A model generated the notes under the pieces. The model was not told the DNA's origin and ran no database searches. It worked only from the letters and a program-made list of their open reading frames with translations. A program made the translations under genes and the position numbers. Positions 1 to 5,370 of a DNA stretch of 11,797 nt are shown here, one piece after another. The stretch spans positions 1-11,797 of the forward strand of contig JACVSD010000056.1 in assembly GCA_014534095.1 (NCBI GenBank), given 5' to 3'. Numbering within the stretch: position 1 is the first letter of the stretch; each line of letters begins with the position of its first letter. The DNA is from Nitrospiraceae bacterium (GTDB lineage Bacteria > Nitrospirota > Nitrospiria > Nitrospirales > Nitrospiraceae).

Positions 1-1
1 C

Positions 2-637
2 CAAATCGCCGGCGGGCAAGTCCATGAAATTCATGTGGACTACGTTAACGGCGCCTTCGTTGAACGGCTCCAACATCCCTCCACCCCCAGGCTCCAGGCC
101 CACTTGGACAGGCTTCACATTTCGCTCCCCGAAGGGTATCGGACCGAGGTCAACCTGCACGCCGTGCAATGGATGGAGACAGTGGCCGCCGCCATGGACC
201 GTGGCGTGGTCATCACCATCGACTACGGGCACACGGCACAGGATCTCTATAACAGTGACCGGTCGGACGGTACGCTGCTCTGCTATTACTCGCAATTGAC
301 GTCGGAAGATCCGTACCAGCGCGTCGGTGAACAGGACATGACGGCGCACGTCGACTTTACGAGCCTGGCCATCGCGGGGGAAGACCATGGGCTGCTGGTC
401 ACCGGCTTTACGAATCAAATGAGTTTTCTCATGGGACTGGGTGTCGAAGAGATGATTGCCGCTCTCGATCCGGAGAGTTCGGCATTTCGCGCGGCGATTC
501 ATTTACTGCGGCCGGAGGGTATGGGGCGCACCTTCAAAGTGCTGCTGCAACACAAGGGAATCGCACGGCCTGAACTCGACGGGTTGCGATATAAACCCTT
601 CTTCGGCAACGTCCTTGCCGCCCCTTCCGCCGCATGA
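2..637 (+). CDS. MidA/NDUFAF7-family SAM-dependent methyltransferase, 5' truncated by the window
   Basis: The reading frame is open from the first bases of the window to TGA at 635-637, giving the last 211 residues; the true start lies upstream. The fragment matches the C-terminal half of the MidA/NDUFAF7 family (COG1565, DUF185). It has a beta-strand ending in DYG at about residues 72-76, then GTLLCYY (about 90-96) and VGEQDMTAHVDF (about 107-118), followed by a terminal region beginning GFTNQMSFLMGLG. The SAM-binding glycine loop expected in the N-terminal half is outside the window. Family members are usually about 350-400 residues. Human NDUFAF7 symmetrically dimethylates an arginine of NDUFS2, the NuoD homologue, during complex I assembly. 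Bacterial members are mostly uncharacterised. Here the gene lies 84 bases upstream of nuoA on the same strand, which suggests, by inference only, a role in NDH-1 assembly. The family call is firm; the substrate is not shown. Confidence 0.9.
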   Translation, partial: QIAGGQVHEIHVDYVNGAFVERLQHPSTPRLQAHLDRLHISLPEGYRTEVNLHAVQWMETVAAAMDRGVVITIDYGHTAQDLYNSDRSDGTLLCYYSQLTSEDPYQRVGEQDMTAHVDFTSLAIAGEDHGLLVTGFTNQMSFLMGLGVEEMIAALDPESSAFRAAIHLLRPEGMGRTFKVLLQHKGIARPELDGLRYKPFFGNVLAAPSAA

Positions 638-680
638 CGACACTTCGCAGCTATGAACTTATGGACTCTTTGACATCCGA

Positions 681-715
681 TCACCTCTCACGCCTCGCGC
701 ATCGCGCCTCACGGG
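681..715 (+). repeat. Five degenerate TCACGCC-type heptamers before nuoA
   Basis: Five heptamers run head to tail without gaps in the 84-base spacer between the methyltransferase and nuoA. The first unit is TCACCTC, the second TCACGCC and the last TCACGGG; the middle two carry TCGCGC. The last unit ends exactly 6 bases before the nuoA ATG. A shorter set of the same type precedes nuoK, with the same last unit and the same 6-base spacing, and two units precede nuoG. On the + strand a run of TCACGCC has no stop codon in any frame, while its complement carries TGA. Function is unknown. The array occupies the place where a Shine-Dalgarno sequence would be expected. Confidence 0.6.
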
Positions 716-721
716 ATCTGC

Positions 722-1093
722 ATGGGTAACGCGGCCGTGCCAGCCAACTATGTGCCGATCCTCGTCTTTATCGGGATTGCGATCGCGTTCGGCGCAGTAT
801 CGCTCCTGGCCGGATGGTTTGTCAGACCGAGTCATCCCTATCGCGCCAAACTGGCCCCCTATGAAAGCGGCAGCCCGCTCTTTCACGATGCCCGGGTCCA
901 GTTCCCCATGCGGTACTACATCATCGCGATGCTCTTCGTGATTTTCGACATAGAAATCGTCTTTATGTTTCCCTGGGCAGTTGCTTTCCACAAGCTCGGC
1001 CTGATTGGATTGGTGGAGATGAGCGTGTTCATCGGCATTCTGGTGGTGGGATTTTGGTACGCCTGGAAAAAGGGGGCGTTAGAATGGGACTGA
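722..1093 (+). CDS. nuoA: NADH-quinone oxidoreductase subunit A (NuoA)
   Basis: A 123-residue membrane subunit of complex I (ND3 homologue). Three hydrophobic segments are visible, at about residues 9-31, 63-84 and 91-112. The loop between the first two carries the family signature: YESG at about 47-50, then DAR, then MRYY leading into the second helix. FDIEIVFMFPWAV is the conserved second-helix sequence, and the C-terminus KKGALEWD is typical. The loop between helices 1 and 2 lies near the quinone cavity in known structures. Many homologues have Cys in this loop (YECG); here it is Ser, a common variant. ATG at 722 gives the usual length. The only purine-rich sequence upstream is ACGGGA at the end of the heptamer array, so the ribosome site is weak. 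nuoA is the first structural gene of the operon, and the gap to nuoB is 142 bases. Confidence 0.97.
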   Translation: MGNAAVPANYVPILVFIGIAIAFGAVSLLAGWFVRPSHPYRAKLAPYESGSPLFHDARVQFPMRYYIIAMLFVIFDIEIVFMFPWAVAFHKLGLIGLVEMSVFIGILVVGFWYAWKKGALEWD

Positions 1094-1239
1094 GCGGGAT
1101 TTACGGGGCGAATGTGAACTCGCCCACCGCGCACCGAAGATCCGCTAATTGCCGAACCATGGATTGGTGCTCGGTGGATGCCCGCAGCAAAGGACACGCC
1201 ATCGCCCCTTCTTTGCGTAGAAGGATAAAAACGGAATGA
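1084..1239 (+). other. Possible 51-codon small ORF bridging nuoA and nuoB
   Basis: ATG at 1084 overlaps the last 10 bases of nuoA in another frame. The frame stays open through the 142-base spacer and ends at TGA 1237-1239, which overlaps the nuoB ATG as ATGA. A good Shine-Dalgarno-like AGGGGG lies 7 bases upstream (1071-1076), but those bases also encode the conserved KKGA of NuoA. The predicted peptide is basic and has no domain I recognise. Its second half uses codons uncommon in the neighbouring genes (AGA, AGG, ATA), which argues against a conserved protein. If translated at all, it may only deliver ribosomes to nuoB. It could equally be a chance open frame. Confidence 0.2.
1094..1235 (+). 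other. nuoA-nuoB spacer with two small hairpins
   Basis: This is the longest spacer in the operon, at 142 bases. GGGCGA at 1106-1111 pairs with TCGCCC at 1120-1125 around an 8-base loop. A second stem pairs CCGAACCA at 1152-1159 with TGGT at 1165-1168 and TCGG at 1171-1174, with a 2-base bulge. Neither stem is followed by a T-run, so neither looks like an intrinsic terminator. The 3' end holds GAAGGA at 1220-1225, the likely ribosome site for nuoB. I see no convincing sigma-70 promoter pair. Confidence 0.4.
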
Positions 1240-1715
1240 GTTTTTTAGAGCGCCAATTCGAAGCCAATATCATCACCACGAATCTGGACGCTGTCGTGAA
1301 CTGGTCCAGGAAATCAGCCTTGTGGCCAATGACCTTCGGTCTGGCCTGTTGCGCCATCGAGATGATCGCCAGCGTGTCTTCCCGCTATGACCTGGACCGG
1401 TTCGGCGCGGGCGTATTCCGGGCCTCCCCGAGGCAGTCCGACCTGATGATTGTCGCCGGAACGGTCACGCGCAAGATGGCGCCGGTCATCCGACGGATTT
1501 ACGACCAGATGCCTGAACCCCGCTATGTCATGTCGATGGGGTCCTGCGCCACGTCCGGCAACCACTACAACAGCTACGCGGTCGTGCAGGGTGTCGATCA
1601 GATTGTGCCGGTCGACGTGTATGTACCCGGGTGTCCCCCGCGGCCTGAAGCGCTGATGGACGGCCTCCTCAAGCTTCAGGAAAAAATCCAGCGGGAAAAG
1701 GTCTTCGTCAAATAA
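1236..1715 (+). CDS. nuoB: NADH-quinone oxidoreductase subunit B (NuoB), N2 cluster subunit
   Basis: A 159-residue peripheral-arm subunit (PSST homologue) that binds the terminal 4Fe-4S cluster N2, which passes electrons to quinone. The four expected ligands are present: the adjacent pair C38-C39 in [10 protein letters not shown]104 in MGSCA, and C133 in PGCPPRPE. The [18 protein letters not shown] segment at about 52-69 is characteristic of the family. The protein is at the short end of the family because it lacks the N-terminal extension of E. coli NuoB (about 220 residues). Where many homologues read SGG after the third ligand, this one reads SGN, a mild variation. ATG at 1236 has GAAGGA 10 bases upstream and fits the usual MSFLE-type start. 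The stop TAA at 1713-1715 shares one base with the nuoC ATG, so translation is probably coupled. Confidence 0.97.
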   Translation: MSFLERQFEANIITTNLDAVVNWSRKSALWPMTFGLACCAIEMIASVSSRYDLDRFGAGVFRASPRQSDLMIVAGTVTRKMAPVIRRIYDQMPEPRYVMSMGSCATSGNHYNSYAVVQGVDQIVPVDVYVPGCPPRPEALMDGLLKLQEKIQREKVFVK

Positions 1716-2044
1716 TGATGCCCGCATTGGCCGACACGCTGCTCAAGAGATTCCCGGACGCCGTCCTGTCCGTCCATGTCGACGCGGCGCGTTCGGAGGT
1801 TTCCGCTCAGATACGGGCCTCGAAACTTCTGGAGATCGCCCGCTATTTGCACGATGCGCCCGAAGCGTGTTTCGACCACATTACCGACATCTGCTCGGCC
1901 GACTATCCTGAAGACTCGCAGCGGTTCGAAGTCATCTATCAGCTGCTCTCTCTGCCTCATGGGAAACGGATTCGCCTGAAGGCGCGGGTAACGGAAGACA
2001 ATCCAACATTTGTGTCCGTCACCGGCATCTGGCGCGGCGCCTAA
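1715..2044 (+). CDS. nuoC: NuoC (30 kDa subunit), N-terminal part cut short by an in-frame stop
   Basis: The frame encodes 109 residues matching the first two-thirds of the complex I 30-kDa domain: FDHITDICSADYP at about 53-65, RFEVIYQLLSL at about 69-79, and SVTGIWRGA at 101-109. Family members then continue with an [22 protein letters not shown] block. Here TAA at 2042-2044 stops the frame just before that block, and TAG follows at 2051-2053. The missing block resumes in the same frame at 2054 and is joined to nuoD. The gene is therefore not a complete NuoC. It is either the 5' part of a disrupted nuoCD fusion or an error in the sequence. The start is ATG 1715, or the adjacent ATG 1718. Upstream AAAAGG (1696-1701) is a weak and distant ribosome site, consistent with coupling to nuoB. 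Confidence 0.85.
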   Translation: MMPALADTLLKRFPDAVLSVHVDAARSEVSAQIRASKLLEIARYLHDAPEACFDHITDICSADYPEDSQRFEVIYQLLSLPHGKRIRLKARVTEDNPTFVSVTGIWRGA

Positions 2045-2068
2045 TTTCTTTAGCGCGAAGTATACTAT
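2042..2068 (+). other. nuoCD: Stop-bearing junction inside the NuoC conserved block of a nuoCD frame
   Basis: Read in the nuoC frame, these nine codons are stop, Phe, Leu, stop, Arg, Glu, Val, Tyr, Tyr, and are followed directly by [16 protein letters not shown]. The conserved NuoC pattern here is acidic or Asn residue, x, x, Glu, Arg, Glu, x, x, Asp, Met. A single G-to-T change at the first base of three GAN codons explains all the deviations: GAA to TAA at 2042, GAG to TAG at 2051 and GAT to TAT at 2066. No frameshift is present. The joined frame from 1715 to 3469 would encode about 584 residues, close to the length of E. coli NuoCD (about 600). Confidence 0.8.
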
Positions 2069-3469
2069 ATGATGGGCATCCGGTTTACCGGCCACCCGGA
2101 TCTGCGCCGCATCCTGATGCCGGAAGACTATGCGGAAGGTTACCCCCTCAGGAAGGACTTCCCGACCGAAGGACGGGGCTGGCGCAGCGAATTCAACTTC
2201 ATCCCGCGCCTCGATGAACCGCCGGTTGAGCAGCGGGAGGGCGAAATCTCGGAACAGCAAAAAAAGCCGTTCGTCTCGGAGAGCGCGCCCCAGGGATCCC
2301 GCCGGCGTGAAGAATTGCTCCTGAACATGGGACCGCAACATCCCAGCACCCACGGTGTGCTGCGCGTCGTGCTCGAATTGGACGGCGAGCGGATCGTGAA
2401 GGCGACCCCGGACCTCGGCTACCTCCATCGCGGAGTCGAGAAACTCTCCGAGGGCCTCGCCTACATGCAGATCATTCCGCACACCGACCGGCTCGACTAC
2501 GTGTGCGCCATGGCGAATAACTACGCCTATGTACGGGCCGTCGAGAAGTTGCTCGGGATCACGGTACCCGAACGGGCGGAATATGTCCGCACCATTGTCG
2601 CGGAGATGCAGCGGATCGTCGGACATCTCTTCTGGCTCGGCACGCAGGCGCTCGACATCGGCGCCATGACCGTCTTTTTCTGGACATTCCGGGAGCGGGA
2701 AACGTTGCTCGACCTGTTCGAAAAGCTGTGCGGAGCCCGATTAACGTTGAATTATTACCGGATCGGCGGCGTGGACAGCGACTTCACCCCAGACCTGGTG
2801 CTCCGCTTAAAGACGTTTCTCGACACGTTCCCCCAGAAGGTTCGCGAATATGACTCGCTGATTGCCTCGAACCGGATCTGGCTGGGCCGCACGAAGAACG
2901 TGGCCGTCATTTCAGCCGACGATGCCATTAACTTCGGCTTGACCGGCCCCACGCTCCGTGGCTCGGGCGTCGCCTACGACGTCCGCAAGATGGAGCCCTA
3001 TGGGGTGTATCACAAGGTGGACTGGGAAGTGCCCGTCGGCAAGAACGGCGACACCTATGATCGGTATTGGATCCGGATGGAAGAAATGCGGCAGAGCGCG
3101 AGGATCATCGCCCAATGCCTCGACCAGATGCCGCCGGGGCCCATCATGGCGGAGGTCCCGCAGTACATTCCCCCTCCGAAACCCCAAGTCATGCGGGACA
3201 TGGAGAGCTTGATCCACCATTTCATCATCTTTACCCAGGGGTTCAAGCCGCCTAAAGCCGAAACCTACTGCGGGACCGAGGCGCCCAAGGGCGAACTCGG
3301 GTTCTTCATCATCAGCGACGGCAGCCCGCGTCCCTATCGATTGAAGATCCGCTCGCCCTCCTTCATCCATATGGGCGCCTTCGACCACATGGCCCGTGGC
3401 TATCTCATTTCCGACATCATTACGATCTTTGGCACATACGATATTGTGATGGGCGAGTGCGATCGATGA
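2069..3469 (+). CDS. nuoD: NuoD (49 kDa subunit) with the C-terminal segment of NuoC at its N-terminus
   Basis: A 466-residue frame. Residues 1 to about 33 are the end of NuoC ([18 protein letters not shown], then GYPLRKDFP). Residues 34 to about 80 form a charged linker, and NuoD proper starts near [17 protein letters not shown]. NuoD with NuoB forms the quinone-binding pocket. The His of the THG loop (H95) and a Tyr 49 residues later (Y144 in DRLDY) match the spacing of the quinone-head ligands known from Thermus Nqo4. R121 in LHRGVEKL corresponds to the arginine dimethylated by NDUFAF7 in human NDUFS2. The C-terminus [12 protein letters not shown] is the normal family end. The first available ATG after the stops is 2069 (or 2072). 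It has only a weak GAAG (2057-2060) upstream, so this may not be a natural start. The TGA overlaps the nuoE ATG as ATGA. The NuoD assignment is firm; the 5' limit is uncertain because of the disrupted fusion. Confidence 0.93.
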   Translation: MMGIRFTGHPDLRRILMPEDYAEGYPLRKDFPTEGRGWRSEFNFIPRLDEPPVEQREGEISEQQKKPFVSESAPQGSRRREELLLNMGPQHPSTHGVLRVVLELDGERIVKATPDLGYLHRGVEKLSEGLAYMQIIPHTDRLDYVCAMANNYAYVRAVEKLLGITVPERAEYVRTIVAEMQRIVGHLFWLGTQALDIGAMTVFFWTFRERETLLDLFEKLCGARLTLNYYRIGGVDSDFTPDLVLRLKTFLDTFPQKVREYDSLIASNRIWLGRTKNVAVISADDAINFGLTGPTLRGSGVAYDVRKMEPYGVYHKVDWEVPVGKNGDTYDRYWIRMEEMRQSARIIAQCLDQMPPGPIMAEVPQYIPPPKPQVMRDMESLIHHFIIFTQGFKPPKAETYCGTEAPKGELGFFIISDGSPRPYRLKIRSPSFIHMGAFDHMARGYLISDIITIFGTYDIVMGECDR

Positions 3470-4014
3470 CTCTGACTGATAAATATCCGGACGAAATCGC
3501 CGACATCCTCAGCCGCTACCCGGTCAAGCGGTCGGCTCTCATCCCACTGCTCTATGTGGCGCAGCGGGATGCCGGATACATTACGGAGCCGGCGATGAAA
3601 GAAATCGCCAAATTGCTCGGCTTAACGCCCCCACAGGTCTATGAGACGGCCACCTTCTACACCATGTTGAATTTGAAGAAGGTGGGCCGGTTTCATATTC
3701 AGGTCTGCAAATCGCTCATGTGCGCCCTGGTGGGCTCCGACACGGTCCTCGCCTGGATGAAGACGAAACTGGGAATTGGGCCGGGCGAATCGACGAGTGA
3801 CGGTCTCTTTACGGTGAGCGCGGTGGAATGCCTGGCCGCCTGCGGGACCGGTCCGATGATGCAGATCAACGAGGATTATTACGAACGGCTAACCGAGGAC
3901 AAGGTGGATCGCATTCTTGCGGACCTAAGAACGACCGGCACGAGCGCGCTCAAGAGCGGTCCCTTCATGTGGCCGGACCCCTCGACCAACAACGCGTCAC
4001 GGCCCATCGGATAA
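3466..4014 (+). CDS. nuoE: NADH-quinone oxidoreductase subunit E (NuoE), N1a cluster
   Basis: A 182-residue thioredoxin-like 2Fe-2S subunit (24 kDa homologue) of the NADH-oxidising module, partner of NuoF. The N-terminal helical part carries [19 protein letters not shown], and the motif [16 protein letters not shown] follows at about 59-74. The N1a ligands are C81 and C86 (CKSLMC) and C122 and C126 (ECLAAC), with normal spacing. I chose ATG 3466, which overlaps the nuoD stop as ATGA. GTG at 3457 in the same frame would add three residues and is less likely. The Gly/Pro/Asn-rich tail after about residue 158 is longer than in E. coli NuoE (166 residues in all) and shows no motif. nuoF follows after four bases. 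Confidence 0.97.
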   Translation: MTLTDKYPDEIADILSRYPVKRSALIPLLYVAQRDAGYITEPAMKEIAKLLGLTPPQVYETATFYTMLNLKKVGRFHIQVCKSLMCALVGSDTVLAWMKTKLGIGPGESTSDGLFTVSAVECLAACGTGPMMQINEDYYERLTEDKVDRILADLRTTGTSALKSGPFMWPDPSTNNASRPIG

Positions 4015-4018
4015 ACGA

Positions 4019-5326
4019 ATGCCGGCACACGAACTCATCTTGCTGAAAAACATGTCGCAGCCGGGATATGCCGGCTCGCTGGAGGAGTATGAGAGAACCG
4101 GCGGGTATCAGGCCTTGCGCAACACGCTTGGCCGGACGGCACCCACCGACGTGACAGCCACCGTCATGAAGTCCGGCTTGCGGGGACGCGGGGGAGCGGG
4201 CTTTCCGACCGGCGTCAAATGGGGCTTCCTGCCGAAAGAGTACCAAGGCCCCCGCTATCTCTGCTGCAATGCGGACGAAAGCGAGCCCGGCACCTTCAAG
4301 GATCGGCAACTGATGGAACGCGACCCGCACCAGCTGCTCGAAGGCATCGTGCTCGCCTGCTACGCCATTGGGGCCGCGTCCGCCTACATTTATATCCGGG
4401 GCGAGCTGGTGCTGGCCTCACGTATTCTCGAACGGGCCTTGAGCGAAGCACGCGCCGCCGGATACATCGGCAAGAATATCCTCGGCACAGGCGTCACCGT
4501 GGAGGTCTGGGTGCATCGTGGCGCAGGGGCCTACATTTGCGGCGAAGAAACCGCGCTGCTCGAGTCGTTGGAAGGCAAGCGCGGGCTTCCGCGCGTCAAG
4601 CCCCCGTTTCCGGCGACTCATGGGCTCTACAACAAGCCGACCGTCGTCAATAATGTGGAGACGCTGGCGAACCTGCCTCACATTCTCAATCGCGGCGCGG
4701 AATGGTTTGCCGCCATCGGCTCTCCGCCCAAGAGCACGGGCACGCGAGTCTTTTGCGTCAGCGGCCATGTGAAACGCCCCGGGAATTACGAAGTGCCCAT
4801 GGGTGTCACGTTCAGGGAATTGGTCTATGAACATGCCGGCGGCATGCGTTCCGACAAGCCGATGAAAGCGTTCATCCCGGGAGGCGCCTCAGCCCCGTTT
4901 TTGACACCAGATCATCTCGATGTAAAACTGGACTTCGAGTCTGTGGCCGCAGCGGGTTCCATGCTTGGCTCCGGCGGTGTGACCGTGATGGAAGAAGGGA
5001 CGAGCATGGTATGGGCTGCCCTGCGCCTCATGGAATTTTTCTACCACGAGTCGTGCGGCAAGTGCAGCCCGTGCCGGGAAGGCAGTTCTTGGCTGGTTCA
5101 AACGATGCGTCGCATTGTCGCGAAGCGGGGGCAGGCACAGGACCTTGAAACCTTGACCGATCTATGCAAAAACATCGCCGGTCGCACAGTCTGCGCCTTT
5201 GGGGATGCCGAAGTCGCCCCCATTATGAGTACCCTGAAACATTGGCGGCACGAGTACGTGACCCTCATTCATGAAGCCGAAGCGGCCAACCTGATCCGGC
5301 CCGAGCCGGTGCGCGTTGGTAAGTAA
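4019..5326 (+). CDS. nuoF: NADH-quinone oxidoreductase subunit F (NuoF), NADH/FMN-binding, N3 cluster
   Basis: A 435-residue 51-kDa homologue that binds NADH and FMN and holds 4Fe-4S cluster N3. It is the electron entry point of complex I. The nucleotide/FMN glycine loop GLRGRGGAGFPTG lies at 53-65, NADESEPGTFKDR at 84-96 and GAYICGEETALLESLEG at 170-186. After the SLBB-type region the N3 ligands are C346, C349 and C352 (CGKCSPC) and C392 in TVCAFGD, with the usual 39-residue spacing. Length is typical for the family. ATG 4019 follows the nuoE stop by four bases, and a GGAT near the end of nuoE could be a weak ribosome site, so translation is likely coupled. The module order E-F-G is the standard bacterial one. 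Confidence 0.98.
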   Translation: MPAHELILLKNMSQPGYAGSLEEYERTGGYQALRNTLGRTAPTDVTATVMKSGLRGRGGAGFPTGVKWGFLPKEYQGPRYLCCNADESEPGTFKDRQLMERDPHQLLEGIVLACYAIGAASAYIYIRGELVLASRILERALSEARAAGYIGKNILGTGVTVEVWVHRGAGAYICGEETALLESLEGKRGLPRVKPPFPATHGLYNKPTVVNNVETLANLPHILNRGAEWFAAIGSPPKSTGTRVFCVSGHVKRPGNYEVPMGVTFRELVYEHAGGMRSDKPMKAFIPGGASAPFLTPDHLDVKLDFESVAAAGSMLGSGGVTVMEEGTSMVWAALRLMEFFYHESCGKCSPCREGSSWLVQTMRRIVAKRGQAQDLETLTDLCKNIAGRTVCAFGDAEVAPIMSTLKHWRHEYVTLIHEAEAANLIRPEPVRVGK

Positions 5327-5355
5327 GATGTGGACTGCAGCGCGCAGCCATATGA

Positions 5356-5369
5356 TCACGAGTCACATT
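5356..5369 (+). repeat. Two TCACNNN heptamers before nuoG
   Basis: TCACGAG (5356-5362) and TCACATT (5363-5369) stand in tandem, one base before the nuoG ATG at 5371, in a 44-base spacer that has no Shine-Dalgarno sequence. On its own this would be too short to call. It is listed because clearer arrays with the same TCAC register precede nuoA and nuoK. Confidence 0.3.
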
Positions 5370-5370
5370 G

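Noticed and set aside
670..675. A perfect TTGACA upstream of nuoA as a -35 promoter element
   Set aside because: No TATAAT-like hexamer occurs 16-18 bases downstream, where the GC-rich heptamers lie. A single hexamer is not enough to call a promoter.
681..715. The heptamers as a CRISPR array
   Set aside because: The units are 7 bases with no spacers between them, and no cas genes are nearby.
1106..1174. Intrinsic terminator after nuoA
   Set aside because: The stems are short and no T-run follows either one. The operon clearly continues.
2042..2053. Stop-codon recoding (TAA and TAG read as an amino acid) to make NuoCD
   Set aside because: Other genes here use TAA (nuoB, nuoE, nuoF, nuoI) and TAG (nuoH) as genuine stops, and no selenocysteine-like or other recoding element is visible. 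Asp to Tyr at 2066 would remain unexplained.
2061..2066. TATACT just before the nuoD start as a -10 promoter element
   Set aside because: There is no -35-like sequence about 17 bases upstream and no extended -10 TGN. The hexamer overlaps conserved NuoC codons and is partly created by the putative G-to-T change at 2066.
1676..2626. A 316-codon open frame on the - strand across nuoB, nuoC and nuoD
   Set aside because: It lies opposite well-conserved NuoB, NuoC and NuoD sequence, its composition is that of antisense shadow frames in GC-rich DNA, and it shows no recognisable domain.
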